From: Cronobacter muytjensii ATCC 51329
Lineage (GTDB): Bacteria; Pseudomonadota; Gammaproteobacteria; Enterobacterales; Enterobacteriaceae
Length of the DNA stretch: 64,000 bases
Assembly (NCBI RefSeq): GCF_001277195.1
Contig: NZ_CP012268.1
Location: 4,216,001 to 4,280,000 of the forward strand
Reading direction: 5' to 3'
Part shown: piece after piece, positions 1-8,379 of the stretch
Numbering within the stretch: the first letter of the stretch is position 1
How the letters are laid out: every line of letters begins with the position of its first letter
Notes under the pieces: model-generated
Told to the model about the DNA's origin: nothing
What the model saw: only the letters and a program-made list of their open reading frames with translations
The model's database searches: none
Position numbers and translations under genes: made by a program

Positions 1-848
1 GTCAGGGCTGCACCATCGTTCAACCTCTGGACATGGAAGTCGGCGCCGGCACCTCCCACCCGATGACCTGCCTGCGGGCGCTGGGCCCGGAGCCTATCGC
101 CGCCGCTTATGTTCAGCCTTCTCGTCGCCCGACCGATGGCCGCTACGGCGAAAACCCCAACCGTTTACAGCACTACTACCAGTTCCAGGTGATCATCAAG
201 CCGTCGCCGGACAATATTCAGGAGCTGTATCTGGGGTCGCTTAAAGAGCTGGGTATGGACCCGACCATTCATGATATTCGCTTCGTCGAAGACAACTGGG
301 AAAACCCGACGCTCGGCGCCTGGGGCCTCGGCTGGGAAGTGTGGCTGAACGGCATGGAAGTCACGCAGTTCACTTACTTCCAGCAGGTTGGCGGCCTGGA
401 GTGCAAACCGGTGACTGGCGAAATCACTTACGGTCTTGAGCGTCTTGCCATGTACATCCAGGGCGTAGACAGCGTTTACGACCTGGTGTGGAGCGACGGC
501 CCGCTCGGCAAAACCACTTACGGCGACGTGTTCCATCAGAACGAAGTGGAGCAATCCACCTATAACTTCGAATACGCCGACGTGGATTTCCTCTTTACCT
601 GCTTTGAGCAGTACGAAAAAGAAGCCCAACAGCTGCTGGCGCTGGAAAACCCGCTGCCGCTGCCTGCTTATGAACGTATTCTGAAAGCCGCCCACAGCTT
701 CAACCTGCTGGACGCGCGCAAGGCTATCTCGGTGACCGAGCGCCAGCGCTACATTCTGCGTATCCGCACGCTGACCAAAGCTGTGGCCGAAGCCTACTAC
801 GCCTCCCGCGAGGCGCTGGGCTTCCCGATGTGCAACAGAAATAAATAA
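1..848 (+). CDS. glyQ: Glycyl-tRNA synthetase alpha subunit, 5'-truncated by window edge
   Basis: Alpha subunit of the tetrameric (alpha2beta2) bacterial glycine-tRNA ligase; it holds the class II catalytic core that makes glycyl-adenylate and charges tRNA-Gly in the cytoplasm. The reading frame is open from the first base (first full codon at base 3), so the gene starts upstream; compared with the 303-residue E. coli protein about 22 N-terminal residues are missing. Recognisable stretches include VGAGTSHPMTCLRALGPEP near the start and the TYGLERLAMYIQGVDSVYD block typical of the family. The stop is TAA at 846-848, nine bases before glyS, so the two subunits form an operon. Identification is essentially certain from near-identity to E. 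coli GlyQ. Confidence 0.98.
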   Translation, partial: QGCTIVQPLDMEVGAGTSHPMTCLRALGPEPIAAAYVQPSRRPTDGRYGENPNRLQHYYQFQVIIKPSPDNIQELYLGSLKELGMDPTIHDIRFVEDNWENPTLGAWGLGWEVWLNGMEVTQFTYFQQVGGLECKPVTGEITYGLERLAMYIQGVDSVYDLVWSDGPLGKTTYGDVFHQNEVEQSTYNFEYADVDFLFTCFEQYEKEAQQLLALENPLPLPAYERILKAAHSFNLLDARKAISVTERQRYILRIRTLTKAVAEAYYASREALGFPMCNRNK

Positions 849-857
849 GAGGCTGCC

Positions 858-2927
858 ATGTCTGAGAAAACTTTTCTGGTGGAGATTGGCACTGAAGAGC
901 TGCCACCAAAAGCCCTGCGCAGCCTGGCGGAATCCTTCGCTGCGAACTTTACTGCTGAACTGGACGCTGCGGGCCTGACCCACGGCGTTGTAAGCTGGTT
1001 TGCAGCGCCGCGTCGCCTGGCGCTGAAAGTGGCGAATCTGAGCGCGTCGCAGCCGGATCGCGAAGTTGAAAAACGCGGCCCGGCGGTCTCTGCGGCGTTT
1101 GACGCCGAGGGCAACCCGAGCAAAGCGGCGGAAGGCTGGGCGCGCGGCTGTGGTATTACGGTCGGAGAGGCTGAACGCCTGGTGACCGATAAAGGCGAGT
1201 GGCTGATGTATCGCGCCCATGTGAAAGGTGAAAGCGCGCAGGCGCTGCTGCCGAACATGGTCAGCGTCGCGCTCTCTAAATTGCCTATCCCGAAACTGAT
1301 GCGCTGGGGCGCGTCCGAGGTGCAGTTCGTGCGCCCGGTACACACCGTGACGCTGCTGCTGGACGATGAAGTGCTGCCGGCGACCATCCTGGGCATTCAG
1401 TCTGACCGCGTGATCCGTGGCCACCGCTTTATGGGCGAGCCGGAATTCACCATCGACCACGCCGAGCAGTATCCGCAGATCCTGCTGGAGCGCGGCAAAG
1501 TCATCGCCGACTACAACGCGCGTAAAGCTAAAATTCAGCAGGACGCCGAAGCCGCGGCCGCGAAAATCGGCGGCAATGCCGATCTGAGCGATAGCCTGCT
1601 GGAAGAAGTCACCTCGCTGGTGGAATGGCCGGTCGTACTGACCGCGAAATTCGAAGAGAAATTCCTGGCAGTGCCGGCGGAAGCGCTGGTCTACACCATG
1701 AAGGGCGACCAGAAGTATTTCCCGGTTTACGGCACCGACGGCAAACTGCTGCCGAACTTTATCTTTGTGGCGAATATTGAGTCCAGAGATCCGCACCAGA
1801 TTATTTCCGGTAACGAAAAAGTGGTGCGTCCGCGTCTGGCGGATGCCGAGTTCTTCTTCAATACCGACCGTAAAAAACGCCTGGAAGACAACCTGCCGCG
1901 TCTTGAAACCGTGCTGTTCCAGCAACAGCTCGGTACGCTGCGCGATAAAACCGACCGCATTCAGGCGCTTTCCGGTTGGATTGCCAGTCAGATTGGCGCA
2001 GATGTCAACCACGCGACGCGCGCGGGCCTGCTGTCCAAGTGCGACCTGATGACCAACATGGTGTTTGAATTTACCGACACCCAGGGCGTTATGGGGATGC
2101 ATTACGCCCGTCACGACGGCGAAGCCGAAGACGTGGCCGTTGCGCTGAACGAGCAGTACATGCCGCGCTTTGCGGGCGACGCGCTGCCGTCAAGTCTGGT
2201 CGCCTGTGCGGTCGCGATTGCCGATAAGATGGATACTCTTGCCGGGATTTTCGGCATCGGCCAGCATCCGAAAGGCGATAAAGACCCTTTCGCGCTGCGC
2301 CGCGCCGCGCTCGGCGTGCTGCGTATTATCGTTGAGAAAAATCTGCCGCTCGATCTGCAAACGCTGACTGAAGAAGCGGTACGCCTCTACAGCAGCAAGC
2401 TGACCAATGCGAAAGTGGTGGATGAGGTGGTCGACTTCATGCTGGGCCGTTTCCGCGCCTGGTATCAGGACGAAGGCTACAGCGTCGACACCATCCAGGC
2501 GGTACTGGCGAATCGTCCGACCCGCCCGGCGGATTTCGATGCCCGCATGAAAGCGGTGTCGCACTTCCGTACGCTGGACGAAGCCGCTGCGCTTGCCGCA
2601 GCCAACAAGCGCGTTTCCAACATTCTGGCCAAAGCGACCGAGCCGCTGAACGATCAGGTTCACGCGTCGGTGCTGAAAGAAGATCCGGAAATCCGCCTGG
2701 CGCTGCAGCTCGCAGTGATGCGCGACAAGCTGCAACCGCTGTTCGCGGAAGGCCGTTACCAGGAAGCGCTGGTCGAACTGGCGCAGCTGCGCGAGCCGGT
2801 GGATGAGTTCTTCGAGAAAGTCATGGTCAACGCGGATGACGCGCAGGTGCGTATTAATCGTTTGACGCTGCTGTCTAAATTACGTGAATTGTTCCTGCAG
2901 GTCGCGGATATTTCCCTGCTCCAGTAA
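858..2927 (+). CDS. glyS: Glycyl-tRNA synthetase beta subunit
   Basis: Beta subunit of the bacterial glycine-tRNA ligase, needed for tRNA-Gly recognition; it works only in complex with GlyQ, encoded just upstream. The protein is 689 residues, the length of the E. coli protein, beginning MSEKTFLVEIGTEELPPKAL and ending in the C-terminal anticodon-binding region (VMVNADDAQVRINRLTLL). The ATG at 858 has an AGAGG ribosome-binding site six bases upstream and lies nine bases after the glyQ stop. A strong intrinsic terminator follows 17 bases after the stop, closing the operon. Confidence 0.98.
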   Translation: MSEKTFLVEIGTEELPPKALRSLAESFAANFTAELDAAGLTHGVVSWFAAPRRLALKVANLSASQPDREVEKRGPAVSAAFDAEGNPSKAAEGWARGCGITVGEAERLVTDKGEWLMYRAHVKGESAQALLPNMVSVALSKLPIPKLMRWGASEVQFVRPVHTVTLLLDDEVLPATILGIQSDRVIRGHRFMGEPEFTIDHAEQYPQILLERGKVIADYNARKAKIQQDAEAAAAKIGGNADLSDSLLEEVTSLVEWPVVLTAKFEEKFLAVPAEALVYTMKGDQKYFPVYGTDGKLLPNFIFVANIESRDPHQIISGNEKVVRPRLADAEFFFNTDRKKRLEDNLPRLETVLFQQQLGTLRDKTDRIQALSGWIASQIGADVNHATRAGLLSKCDLMTNMVFEFTDTQGVMGMHYARHDGEAEDVAVALNEQYMPRFAGDALPSSLVACAVAIADKMDTLAGIFGIGQHPKGDKDPFALRRAALGVLRIIVEKNLPLDLQTLTEEAVRLYSSKLTNAKVVDEVVDFMLGRFRAWYQDEGYSVDTIQAVLANRPTRPADFDARMKAVSHFRTLDEAAALAAANKRVSNILAKATEPLNDQVHASVLKEDPEIRLALQLAVMRDKLQPLFAEGRYQEALVELAQLREPVDEFFEKVMVNADDAQVRINRLTLLSKLRELFLQVADISLLQ

Positions 2928-2943
2928 CACGTTTCGTTAATAA

Positions 2944-2973
2944 TAAAAAACCCGCCGCTGGCGGGTTTTTTTA
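2944..2973 (+). terminator. Intrinsic terminator of glyQS
   Basis: GC-rich hairpin CCCGC-cgctg-GCGGG (2951-2965) preceded by six A and followed by a run of eight T. It sits 17 bases after the glyS stop codon. Confidence 0.9.
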
Positions 2974-3129
2974 TACGCTTTCCGCTACGCCGTATTCTTA
3001 TTTTATTCCTGCAACGCAAAAAGCGTGGCCTTATTACGGGTTCACGGAATTATTAATAAGCGGGTTACGGATAATATAGCGCGCGGGTGCTCAGGCTGGC
3101 TGGCCTGGGCATGATGCAAAGGCTGGTCA

Positions 3130-3200
3130 GATGAATGCCCCCCTAAGTTAATTCCATTTAACCTCGGGGGAGGCTGCAATCAGTACCCAACAGCCTGATT
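3130..3200 (-). ncRNA. Sok-like antisense RNA region of the hok locus
   Basis: On the minus strand opposite the hok leader there is a conserved-looking hairpin (3138-3170): CCCCC, then GGTTAAAT / ATTAACTT arms, then GGGGGG. This is the same arrangement as the terminator hairpin of Sok RNAs in hok/sok loci (GTTAAT...ATTAAC flanked by C and G runs). Sok RNAs pair with the hok mRNA leader and block its translation. The exact 5' end and promoter are not resolved, so limits are approximate. Supported by position (60-100 bases upstream of the toxin ATG) and by hairpin form, not by a known sequence match. Confidence 0.45.
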
Positions 3201-3228
3201 GTAGCCTCTTCCCTATAAGGAGGCAATT

Positions 3229-3387
3229 ATGCCAGTAAAATCCCGATATGCTTTTTTAAGCATATTAGCGCTCTGTATTACGGTGCTGTGTTTCGCCTTA
3301 ATAATGCGTGACCGCTTATGTGAATTCACCATTAAAGAGGGAAGCCGGGAAATACGGGCCATCCTTGCTTACGAACCAGGGAAGTAG
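3229..3387 (+). CDS. Hok/Gef-family type I toxin, 52 aa
   Basis: Small inner-membrane toxin of the Hok family: when its antisense RNA is lost the peptide inserts in the membrane and collapses the membrane potential. The frame encodes 52 residues: a short basic start (MPVKSRY), one hydrophobic helix (about residues 8-26), then the family signature RDRLCEFTIKE and the C-terminal AYEPGK; HokE of E. coli has very similar LCEFTVKE and LAYEP motifs. An AAGGAGG ribosome-binding site lies 6 bases before the ATG. The position just after glyS is that of hokA in E. coli K-12, although the sequence looks closer to HokE. The frame is intact, unlike the decayed locus near 12.4 kb. Whether it is still toxic cannot be told. 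Confidence 0.88.
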   Translation: MPVKSRYAFLSILALCITVLCFALIMRDRLCEFTIKEGSREIRAILAYEPGK

Positions 3388-3466
3388 CCTTTGGATGGGG
3401 GAGCGATCCCCCACCCAACGGTCAGCATGTTGGGCGCGCCTGGAGGCACCCAAATTTATTCTGAAA

Positions 3467-3501
3467 AGCAACGCCCCCGCAAAAGCGGGGGCGTTTTGTT
3501 T
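3467..3501 (+). terminator. Strong hairpin terminator between hok and yiaG
   Basis: ACGCCCCCGC-aaaa-GCGGGGGCGT hairpin (3471-3494) followed by TTTGTTT on the plus strand; the minus strand reads GTTGCTTTT after the stem, so it may serve the convergent yiaG as well. Ten-base perfect stem. Confidence 0.85.
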
Positions 3502-3528
3502 GCGAAAAAAAGTGTTCTGACTACCGGT

Positions 3529-3822
3529 TTATTCCATGAGCTGTTTACTGAGCATGGGATTCGCCTGAATCAGGCGCATCAGCTTCAGTTCGGTGCTGGA
3601 GGGTTTCACGCGGCGGGATTCCCACTCCTGAACCATAGCGACACTGACACCCATTACACGCGCCAAATCATCTGTTTTCAGGCCCGTTCTTTTGCGTAAC
3701 AGTTCAAATTCTGAAAACGCGTTGGGTTTCTGCGCCAGGGTAACCGTCCCGGCGACATCTTTTTTAAATACAATTTGTTCGAGGCTGCTGAGCAACTCAA
3801 ACATAGGGTCTTTAGATTCCAT
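3529..3822 (-). CDS. yiaG: HTH-type (XRE/HigA-like) transcriptional regulator YiaG
   Basis: DNA-binding protein of 97 residues with one helix-turn-helix of the Cro/C1 (antitoxin-like) type at about residues 40-75: FELLRKRTGLKTDDLARVMG followed by VSVAMVQEWESRRVKPS. It closely matches E. coli YiaG (96 aa), including the C-terminal LKLMRLIQANP.LSKQLME. Target genes are not known. The ATG at 3822 has a GGAGT site five bases upstream. In E. coli cspA lies between yiaG and hokA; here only 141 bases separate yiaG from the hok gene and no cold-shock gene is present. Confidence 0.93.
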   Translation of the reverse strand: MESKDPMFELLSSLEQIVFKKDVAGTVTLAQKPNAFSEFELLRKRTGLKTDDLARVMGVSVAMVQEWESRRVKPSSTELKLMRLIQANPMLSKQLME

Positions 3823-4100
3823 TTTGGACTCCTAAATCACACAGCGGGATCGTGAACAACTAAGAAGCTTCTTAATCATAGTTCGGAAAAAACAACCTGC
3901 GGGCAGGGTAGCAGGGAATCTTGTGACGGCAGCTCCGCAAGCCGCGGATTTACCGGTTCGCTGGTGAAAAATCGCGTGCTAACCGGCTGATATTCAGATT
4001 TTTCTGGGCCTGAGTATAATTTTGTAAATGATCCTGTGACGATCCGGATGAGCGGGGCGGGATCGCGTCAGTCCGGGCTTCCCTGCCCGACGTGAGCGCG

Positions 4101-7100
4101 CTACGCCGCCTTTTCAATCAGCATCAGCAACTGCCCGGCCTGTACCTGATGCCCCTGCTGGCGCTGAAATGCGCGGATAGTACCCGTCACCGGCGACGTG
4201 ACCGGAATTTCCATTTTCATGGACTCCAGAATCCCGATGATTTGCCCCTCGCTAACCTGCTCGCCAGGCTGCACCAGCCACTGCCAGACGCTGCCCGCCA
4301 CCTGGCTTTCCACGCCGCAACAGTGCTCCGGTATCGCTTCAACGATATCCTCCTGCTCCGCCAGGGCGCTGTCGAACGTGAACTGCCCGTCGGCGCGCCA
4401 GCGTGCGAGTTCTTCATCAAACGCCTGCTGGCGTTGCTGTTGAAACGCTCCAATGCTGGCGGAGTCATCCTGAAGCATCTGCTGATAATCGCGCAGGCTG
4501 AATTCGCCTTCTTCGATACGAAGCGGGTAGTCGCCCCACGGGAAGCGCTCGCGGATCTCCGCCAGCGCCTCGTGACTCACCGGATAAAAGCGTATCTGAT
4601 CGAAAAAACGCAGCAGCCAGGGTTGCGTAAAGTCGCGGGTTTTTCGATCGCGATTCCACATTTGCAGCGTGCGGCCCACAAACTGATAGCCGCCCGGCCC
4701 TTCCATTCCGTAAACGCACAGGTACGCGCCGCCAATGCCCACCGAATTTTCCGCAGTCCACGTACGCGCCGGATTGTATTTGGTCGTCACCAGGCGGTGG
4801 CGCGGATCAAGCGGCGTGGCGACCGGCGCGCCGAGGTATACATCGCCAAGCCCCATTACCAGATAAGAGGCGTTGAAGACGGTCTCTTTGACCTGCTCAA
4901 CGCTTTCAAGGCCATTAATGCGGCGGATAAACTCAATGTTGCTCGGGCACCAGGGCGCGCCGGGGCGCACCGACTGGGTATAGCGGGCAATCGCCTCGCG
5001 ACAGGCGTCGTCGTCCCACGAGAGCGGCAGCCAGACCGTACGCGACGGCACCCGCGCATCATGCAGATCCCCGAGACGGAGATCGGCGTCGATCAGCGCT
5101 TTCAGCAGGATCGCGCGTGGGCAGATCGTCGGGTCGAAGTGGATTTGTAGCGAGCGGATCCCGGGCGTCATCTCAAGCCTCCCTGGCTGCGGCTGGCGTT
5201 CGAGCTGCTGCATCAGCGCGTGGACGCGAAAACGCAGGGCGATATCCAGCTTCTGCTCGCCATATTCCACCAGCAAAAAGCGATCGCCTGCGGCGCGTAT
5301 CGTCATGGCGGGCATCCCGTCGCGTGCCGCCTCCTCCCAGAGGATGGGCGAGGGGAGCGGCAACGCTGGCGCAGGTGCCCGCGCGGTCGCGGTGGTGGCG
5401 TCCGCCGTCTCCAGCGTGACCGGCACAAACGTCAGCGTATCGCCCGCCTTTAGCTGGCCGAGCTTCCAGAGGTCGGCGTCAATCACCGTTGCGGGGCAGA
5501 CGAAACCGCCGAGCGACGGGCCGTCGGGCCCGAGGATGACGGGCATATCGCCGGTAAAATCCACGGTGCCGAAGGCGTAGGCATTATCGTGAATGTTGGA
5601 CGGGTGCATGCCCGCTTCGCCGCCGTCCGGCCGCGCCCATTCGGGTTTCGGGCCGATAAGCCGAATGCCGGTGCGGCTGGAGTTGTAGTGCACCTGCCAG
5701 CGTGCGGCGAAAAACGTGTCGATATCCTGCGGCGTAAAGAATTCCGGCGCGCCGTGCGGCCCGTAAATAACGCGCAGTTGCCAGTGATCCGTGAGCGCGG
5801 GGCAGGCGTCTGGCGCCAGCGTCGCCGCCGCACGCAGATCCGGTGCCGCCAGATGCAGCACGTCGCCGGTGCGCAGCGCGCGTCCGGCATGGCCGCCGAA
5901 TTTGCCGAGCGTGAAAGTGCTGCGGCTGCCGAGATAGCGTGGACAATCGAGCCCGCCCGCCAGCAGCAGGTAGCTACGACAACCCGCTCCACGGATGTCG
6001 CCCAGGCGTAACGTCTGTCCGGCTGCCACCGCGATCGTCTCGCCCATCGCGAGCGGCTGACCGTCGAGCTCAGCGTCGATTTCCGCGCCGGTAAGCGCCA
6101 CGGAGCAGGCGCGATTAAAGCGCAGCGTCGGGCCTCGCAGCGTGATTTCCAGCCCGGCGGCATCCTGCGGGTTGCCGAGCAGTTCATTGCCGAGCGTAAA
6201 CGCCATCCTGTCGTATGGGCCGGAAGGCGGCACGCCGACGTGCCAGTAGCCGGTGCGCCCCGGCAGGTCCTGAATCGTGGTCAGCGTGCCGCCTGCCAGC
6301 ACGTCGAGCGTGGCGGGCTGCCAGCTGACCTGGCCGAGCGTCGCGGTAATGACGTTGCCGTGCCGCACCTCCGGCAGACGCAGCAGATGGCGCAGCCAGC
6401 CGAGATTGGTTTCAATGCCATAGAGGCGGCTTGCGTCAAGCGCCTGGCGCAGCGCGTCAAGCGCCTGGTCGCGTGTGGACGCGTGAACAATGACTTTCGA
6501 AAGCATCGGGTCGTAAAACGGCGAGACCTCGCAGCCTGCCGACACCCAGCTGTCGACGCGCAGCCGCGCGCCCGCGATGTGCTCCGGAAAAGCGACGTCG
6601 CTCAAAAGCCCGGCCACCGGCTGGAAATTTTTCGCCGGATCTTCGGCGTAGAGGCGCACCTGGATAGCGTGGCCCTGCGGCATGGGGCGCAGCGTTTCCA
6701 GCGGCGGTAGCGTCTGCGCGCCAAGCTCCACCATCCAGCGCACAATATCCACGCCGTAGACCATCTCGGTGACGCCATGCTCTACCTGTAAACGCGTATT
6801 GACCTCAAGAAACCAGAACTGCTGCGCCTGGTCGTCATAGACATATTCGACGGTGCCCGCGCTGCGGTAGTTCACCGCCTGGCACAGCCGCACCGCGGTC
6901 GCCTGAAGCGCCTCGCGCGTCGCGTCGGAAAGGCGCGGCGCGGGCGTCTCTTCAATCACTTTCTGATTGCGGCGCTGGGCCGAACAGTCGCGTTCGCCCA
7001 GGGCAATGACGTTGCCGTCGCCATCGCCGAAGACCTGTACTTCAATATGCCGCGCGCGGGCGATAAATTTCTCTAAAAAGACGCCATCATCGGCGAAATT

Positions 7101-7667
7101 ATTACCTGCGAGGCGCTTCACGCGGGTAAACGCGTCGCTCAGCGCCTGCGCGTCGTCGCAGCGCTGCATGCCAATGCCGCCGCCACCCGCAGTGCTTTTC
7201 AGCATCACCGGGTAACCAATGGCGTGTGCGGCCTCCAGCGCGGCCTCCAGCGACTGTAACAGCCCGCTGCCGGGCAGGAGCGGCACATTATTCTGCTGCG
7301 CAAGCTCGCGGGCGCGGTGTTTCAGGCCAAAGGCCGCCATCTGTTCAGGCGTCGGGCCAAGAAATATCACGCCTTCGTCGGCGCAACGCGCCACGAAACT
7401 CGCGTTCTCACTCAAAAAACCGTAGCCGGGATGCACCGCTTGCGCGCCGCATTCGCGCAGGATGGCAAACAGTTTGTCCTGGTTTAAATAGGTGTCGCGC
7501 ACGTTGCCTTCGCCAAGCGGAAAGGCCAGATCGGCGAGGCGCACATGTTCAGCGTGTTTATCGGCGTCGGCGTAAACCGCGACGGCGGTGATGCCCATCT
7601 GTTTCAGCGTGCGGATGATACGCACCGCGATAGCGCCGCGGTTGGCGATAAGAATTCGGGTAAACAT
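4101..7667 (-). CDS. Biotin-dependent guanidine carboxylase (urea carboxylase family)
   Basis: Large ATP- and biotin-dependent carboxylase of 1188 residues. Domain order: biotin carboxylase with ATP-grasp loop AGGGGIGM (about 160-167) and FLEVNTRLQVEH (about 285-297); KipA/KipI-like carboxyltransferase halves (about 465-1010, opening with TIQDLPGRTGYW); C-terminal biotinyl domain with ESMKM, biotin lysine at about 1151. Such enzymes are usually annotated urea carboxylase. Family members in operons with a guanidine-I riboswitch and the two DUF1989 genes have been shown to carboxylate guanidine to carboxyguanidine in preference to urea, so guanidine is the likelier substrate here; this is inferred from context. 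Last gene of the operon; ATG at 7667 with GGAG nine bases upstream. Allophanate hydrolase is neither fused nor downstream. Confidence 0.9.
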   Translation of the reverse strand: MFTRILIANRGAIAVRIIRTLKQMGITAVAVYADADKHAEHVRLADLAFPLGEGNVRDTYLNQDKLFAILRECGAQAVHPGYGFLSENASFVARCADEGVIFLGPTPEQMAAFGLKHRARELAQQNNVPLLPGSGLLQSLEAALEAAHAIGYPVMLKSTAGGGGIGMQRCDDAQALSDAFTRVKRLAGNNFADDGVFLEKFIARARHIEVQVFGDGDGNVIALGERDCSAQRRNQKVIEETPAPRLSDATREALQATAVRLCQAVNYRSAGTVEYVYDDQAQQFWFLEVNTRLQVEHGVTEMVYGVDIVRWMVELGAQTLPPLETLRPMPQGHAIQVRLYAEDPAKNFQPVAGLLSDVAFPEHIAGARLRVDSWVSAGCEVSPFYDPMLSKVIVHASTRDQALDALRQALDASRLYGIETNLGWLRHLLRLPEVRHGNVITATLGQVSWQPATLDVLAGGTLTTIQDLPGRTGYWHVGVPPSGPYDRMAFTLGNELLGNPQDAAGLEITLRGPTLRFNRACSVALTGAEIDAELDGQPLAMGETIAVAAGQTLRLGDIRGAGCRSYLLLAGGLDCPRYLGSRSTFTLGKFGGHAGRALRTGDVLHLAAPDLRAAATLAPDACPALTDHWQLRVIYGPHGAPEFFTPQDIDTFFAARWQVHYNSSRTGIRLIGPKPEWARPDGGEAGMHPSNIHDNAYAFGTVDFTGDMPVILGPDGPSLGGFVCPATVIDADLWKLGQLKAGDTLTFVPVTLETADATTATARAPAPALPLPSPILWEEAARDGMPAMTIRAAGDRFLLVEYGEQKLDIALRFRVHALMQQLERQPQPGRLEMTPGIRSLQIHFDPTICPRAILLKALIDADLRLGDLHDARVPSRTVWLPLSWDDDACREAIARYTQSVRPGAPWCPSNIEFIRRINGLESVEQVKETVFNASYLVMGLGDVYLGAPVATPLDPRHRLVTTKYNPARTWTAENSVGIGGAYLCVYGMEGPGGYQFVGRTLQMWNRDRKTRDFTQPWLLRFFDQIRFYPVSHEALAEIRERFPWGDYPLRIEEGEFSLRDYQQMLQDDSASIGAFQQQRQQAFDEELARWRADGQFTFDSALAEQEDIVEAIPEHCCGVESQVAGSVWQWLVQPGEQVSEGQIIGILESMKMEIPVTSPVTGTIRAFQRQQGHQVQAGQLLMLIEKAA

Positions 7668-7741
7668 AACCGGATCTCCGGCGGGCAGGTCGTCCTGCGT
7701 GGTTTTTCGCGCTGTGCGCGGGTCGTCCCGCAGCGCCAGGA

Positions 7742-8377
7742 TTACCAGACAGCCACGTCTATCGGCGTCGGGTTATAGCCGTTACAGGGGTTGTTCAGCT
7801 GCGGACAGTTGGAGATCAGCACCAGCACGTTCATTCGGGCGATCAGCTCCACATATTTGCCCGGCGCGGAAATCCCGTCGGCAAAAGTCAGCCCGCCGTC
7901 GCGCGTCACCGGCACGTTCATAAAGAAATTGACGTTATGGGTGATATCGCGGCGGGTCAGGCCAAATTCCGGGTGCTGCGCCACTGCCAGCATCCATGAG
8001 TCGCGGCAGGCATGCATATGGCGTTTTTCGAGGTCATAGCGCACGGTGTTGCTTTCGCACGAGCAGGCGCCGCCCAGGGTGTCGTGACGGCCACAGGTGT
8101 CGGCCACAATTTCCAGCATCGGCCGATCGTCGTTTGAGCGCAGCACGCTGCCGGTAGTGAGGAACACATTGCGCTGGCCGCGCAGGGTATCGGTCACGCT
8201 GTAGCGTTCGGCCGTGTTGTCAGCGTTAAAGAACAGCGTGTCGGCGGCCTGGTTGCCTTCGAGATCGGTAATGCGCAGCGTTTCCCCTTCGCGCAGCCGC
8301 CAGATCCAGTAGTCGCCTGCTTCGACAGTGGCGCGATACGCCGCCTGCTGCGGGTTACGGGGGCTTTCAGTCAGCAT
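7742..8377 (-). CDS. DUF1989 protein, carboxyguanidine deiminase subunit (urea carboxylase-associated protein 1)
   Basis: One of a pair of DUF1989 proteins (formerly urea carboxylase-associated proteins) that together deiminate carboxyguanidine to allophanate, releasing ammonia. 211 residues; conserved features visible are GNQAADTLFFN, GSVLRSNDDRPML, the Cys-rich GGACSCESN, and HNVNFFMNVPV, which probably build the metal and active site. ATG at 8377 is chosen because AAGGAG lies seven bases upstream; a GTG at 8383 overlaps the stop of the upstream gene (GTGA) but sits almost on the ribosome-binding site. Genes of this pair are called cgdA and cgdB in the literature; I cannot say which is which from sequence, so no symbol is given. 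Confidence 0.88.
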   Translation of the reverse strand: MLTESPRNPQQAAYRATVEAGDYWIWRLREGETLRITDLEGNQAADTLFFNADNTAERYSVTDTLRGQRNVFLTTGSVLRSNDDRPMLEIVADTCGRHDTLGGACSCESNTVRYDLEKRHMHACRDSWMLAVAQHPEFGLTRRDITHNVNFFMNVPVTRDGGLTFADGISAPGKYVELIARMNVLVLISNCPQLNNPCNGYNPTPIDVAVW

Positions 8378-8379
8378 CG

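Noticed and set aside
165..2114. 649-codon open frame on the minus strand across glyQ and glyS
   Set aside because: It lies antisense to two certain genes, has arginine/histidine-rich shadow composition and no family features.
3308..3699. Two open frames (70 and 102 codons) overlapping the hok gene and yiaG
   Set aside because: They run through the hok 3' end and terminator hairpin; the 52-codon hok frame has the ribosome site and family motifs.
4101..7667. Fused urea amidolyase (carboxylase plus allophanate hydrolase)
   Set aside because: The protein is 1188 residues and ends with the biotin domain; no amidase-signature domain is present.
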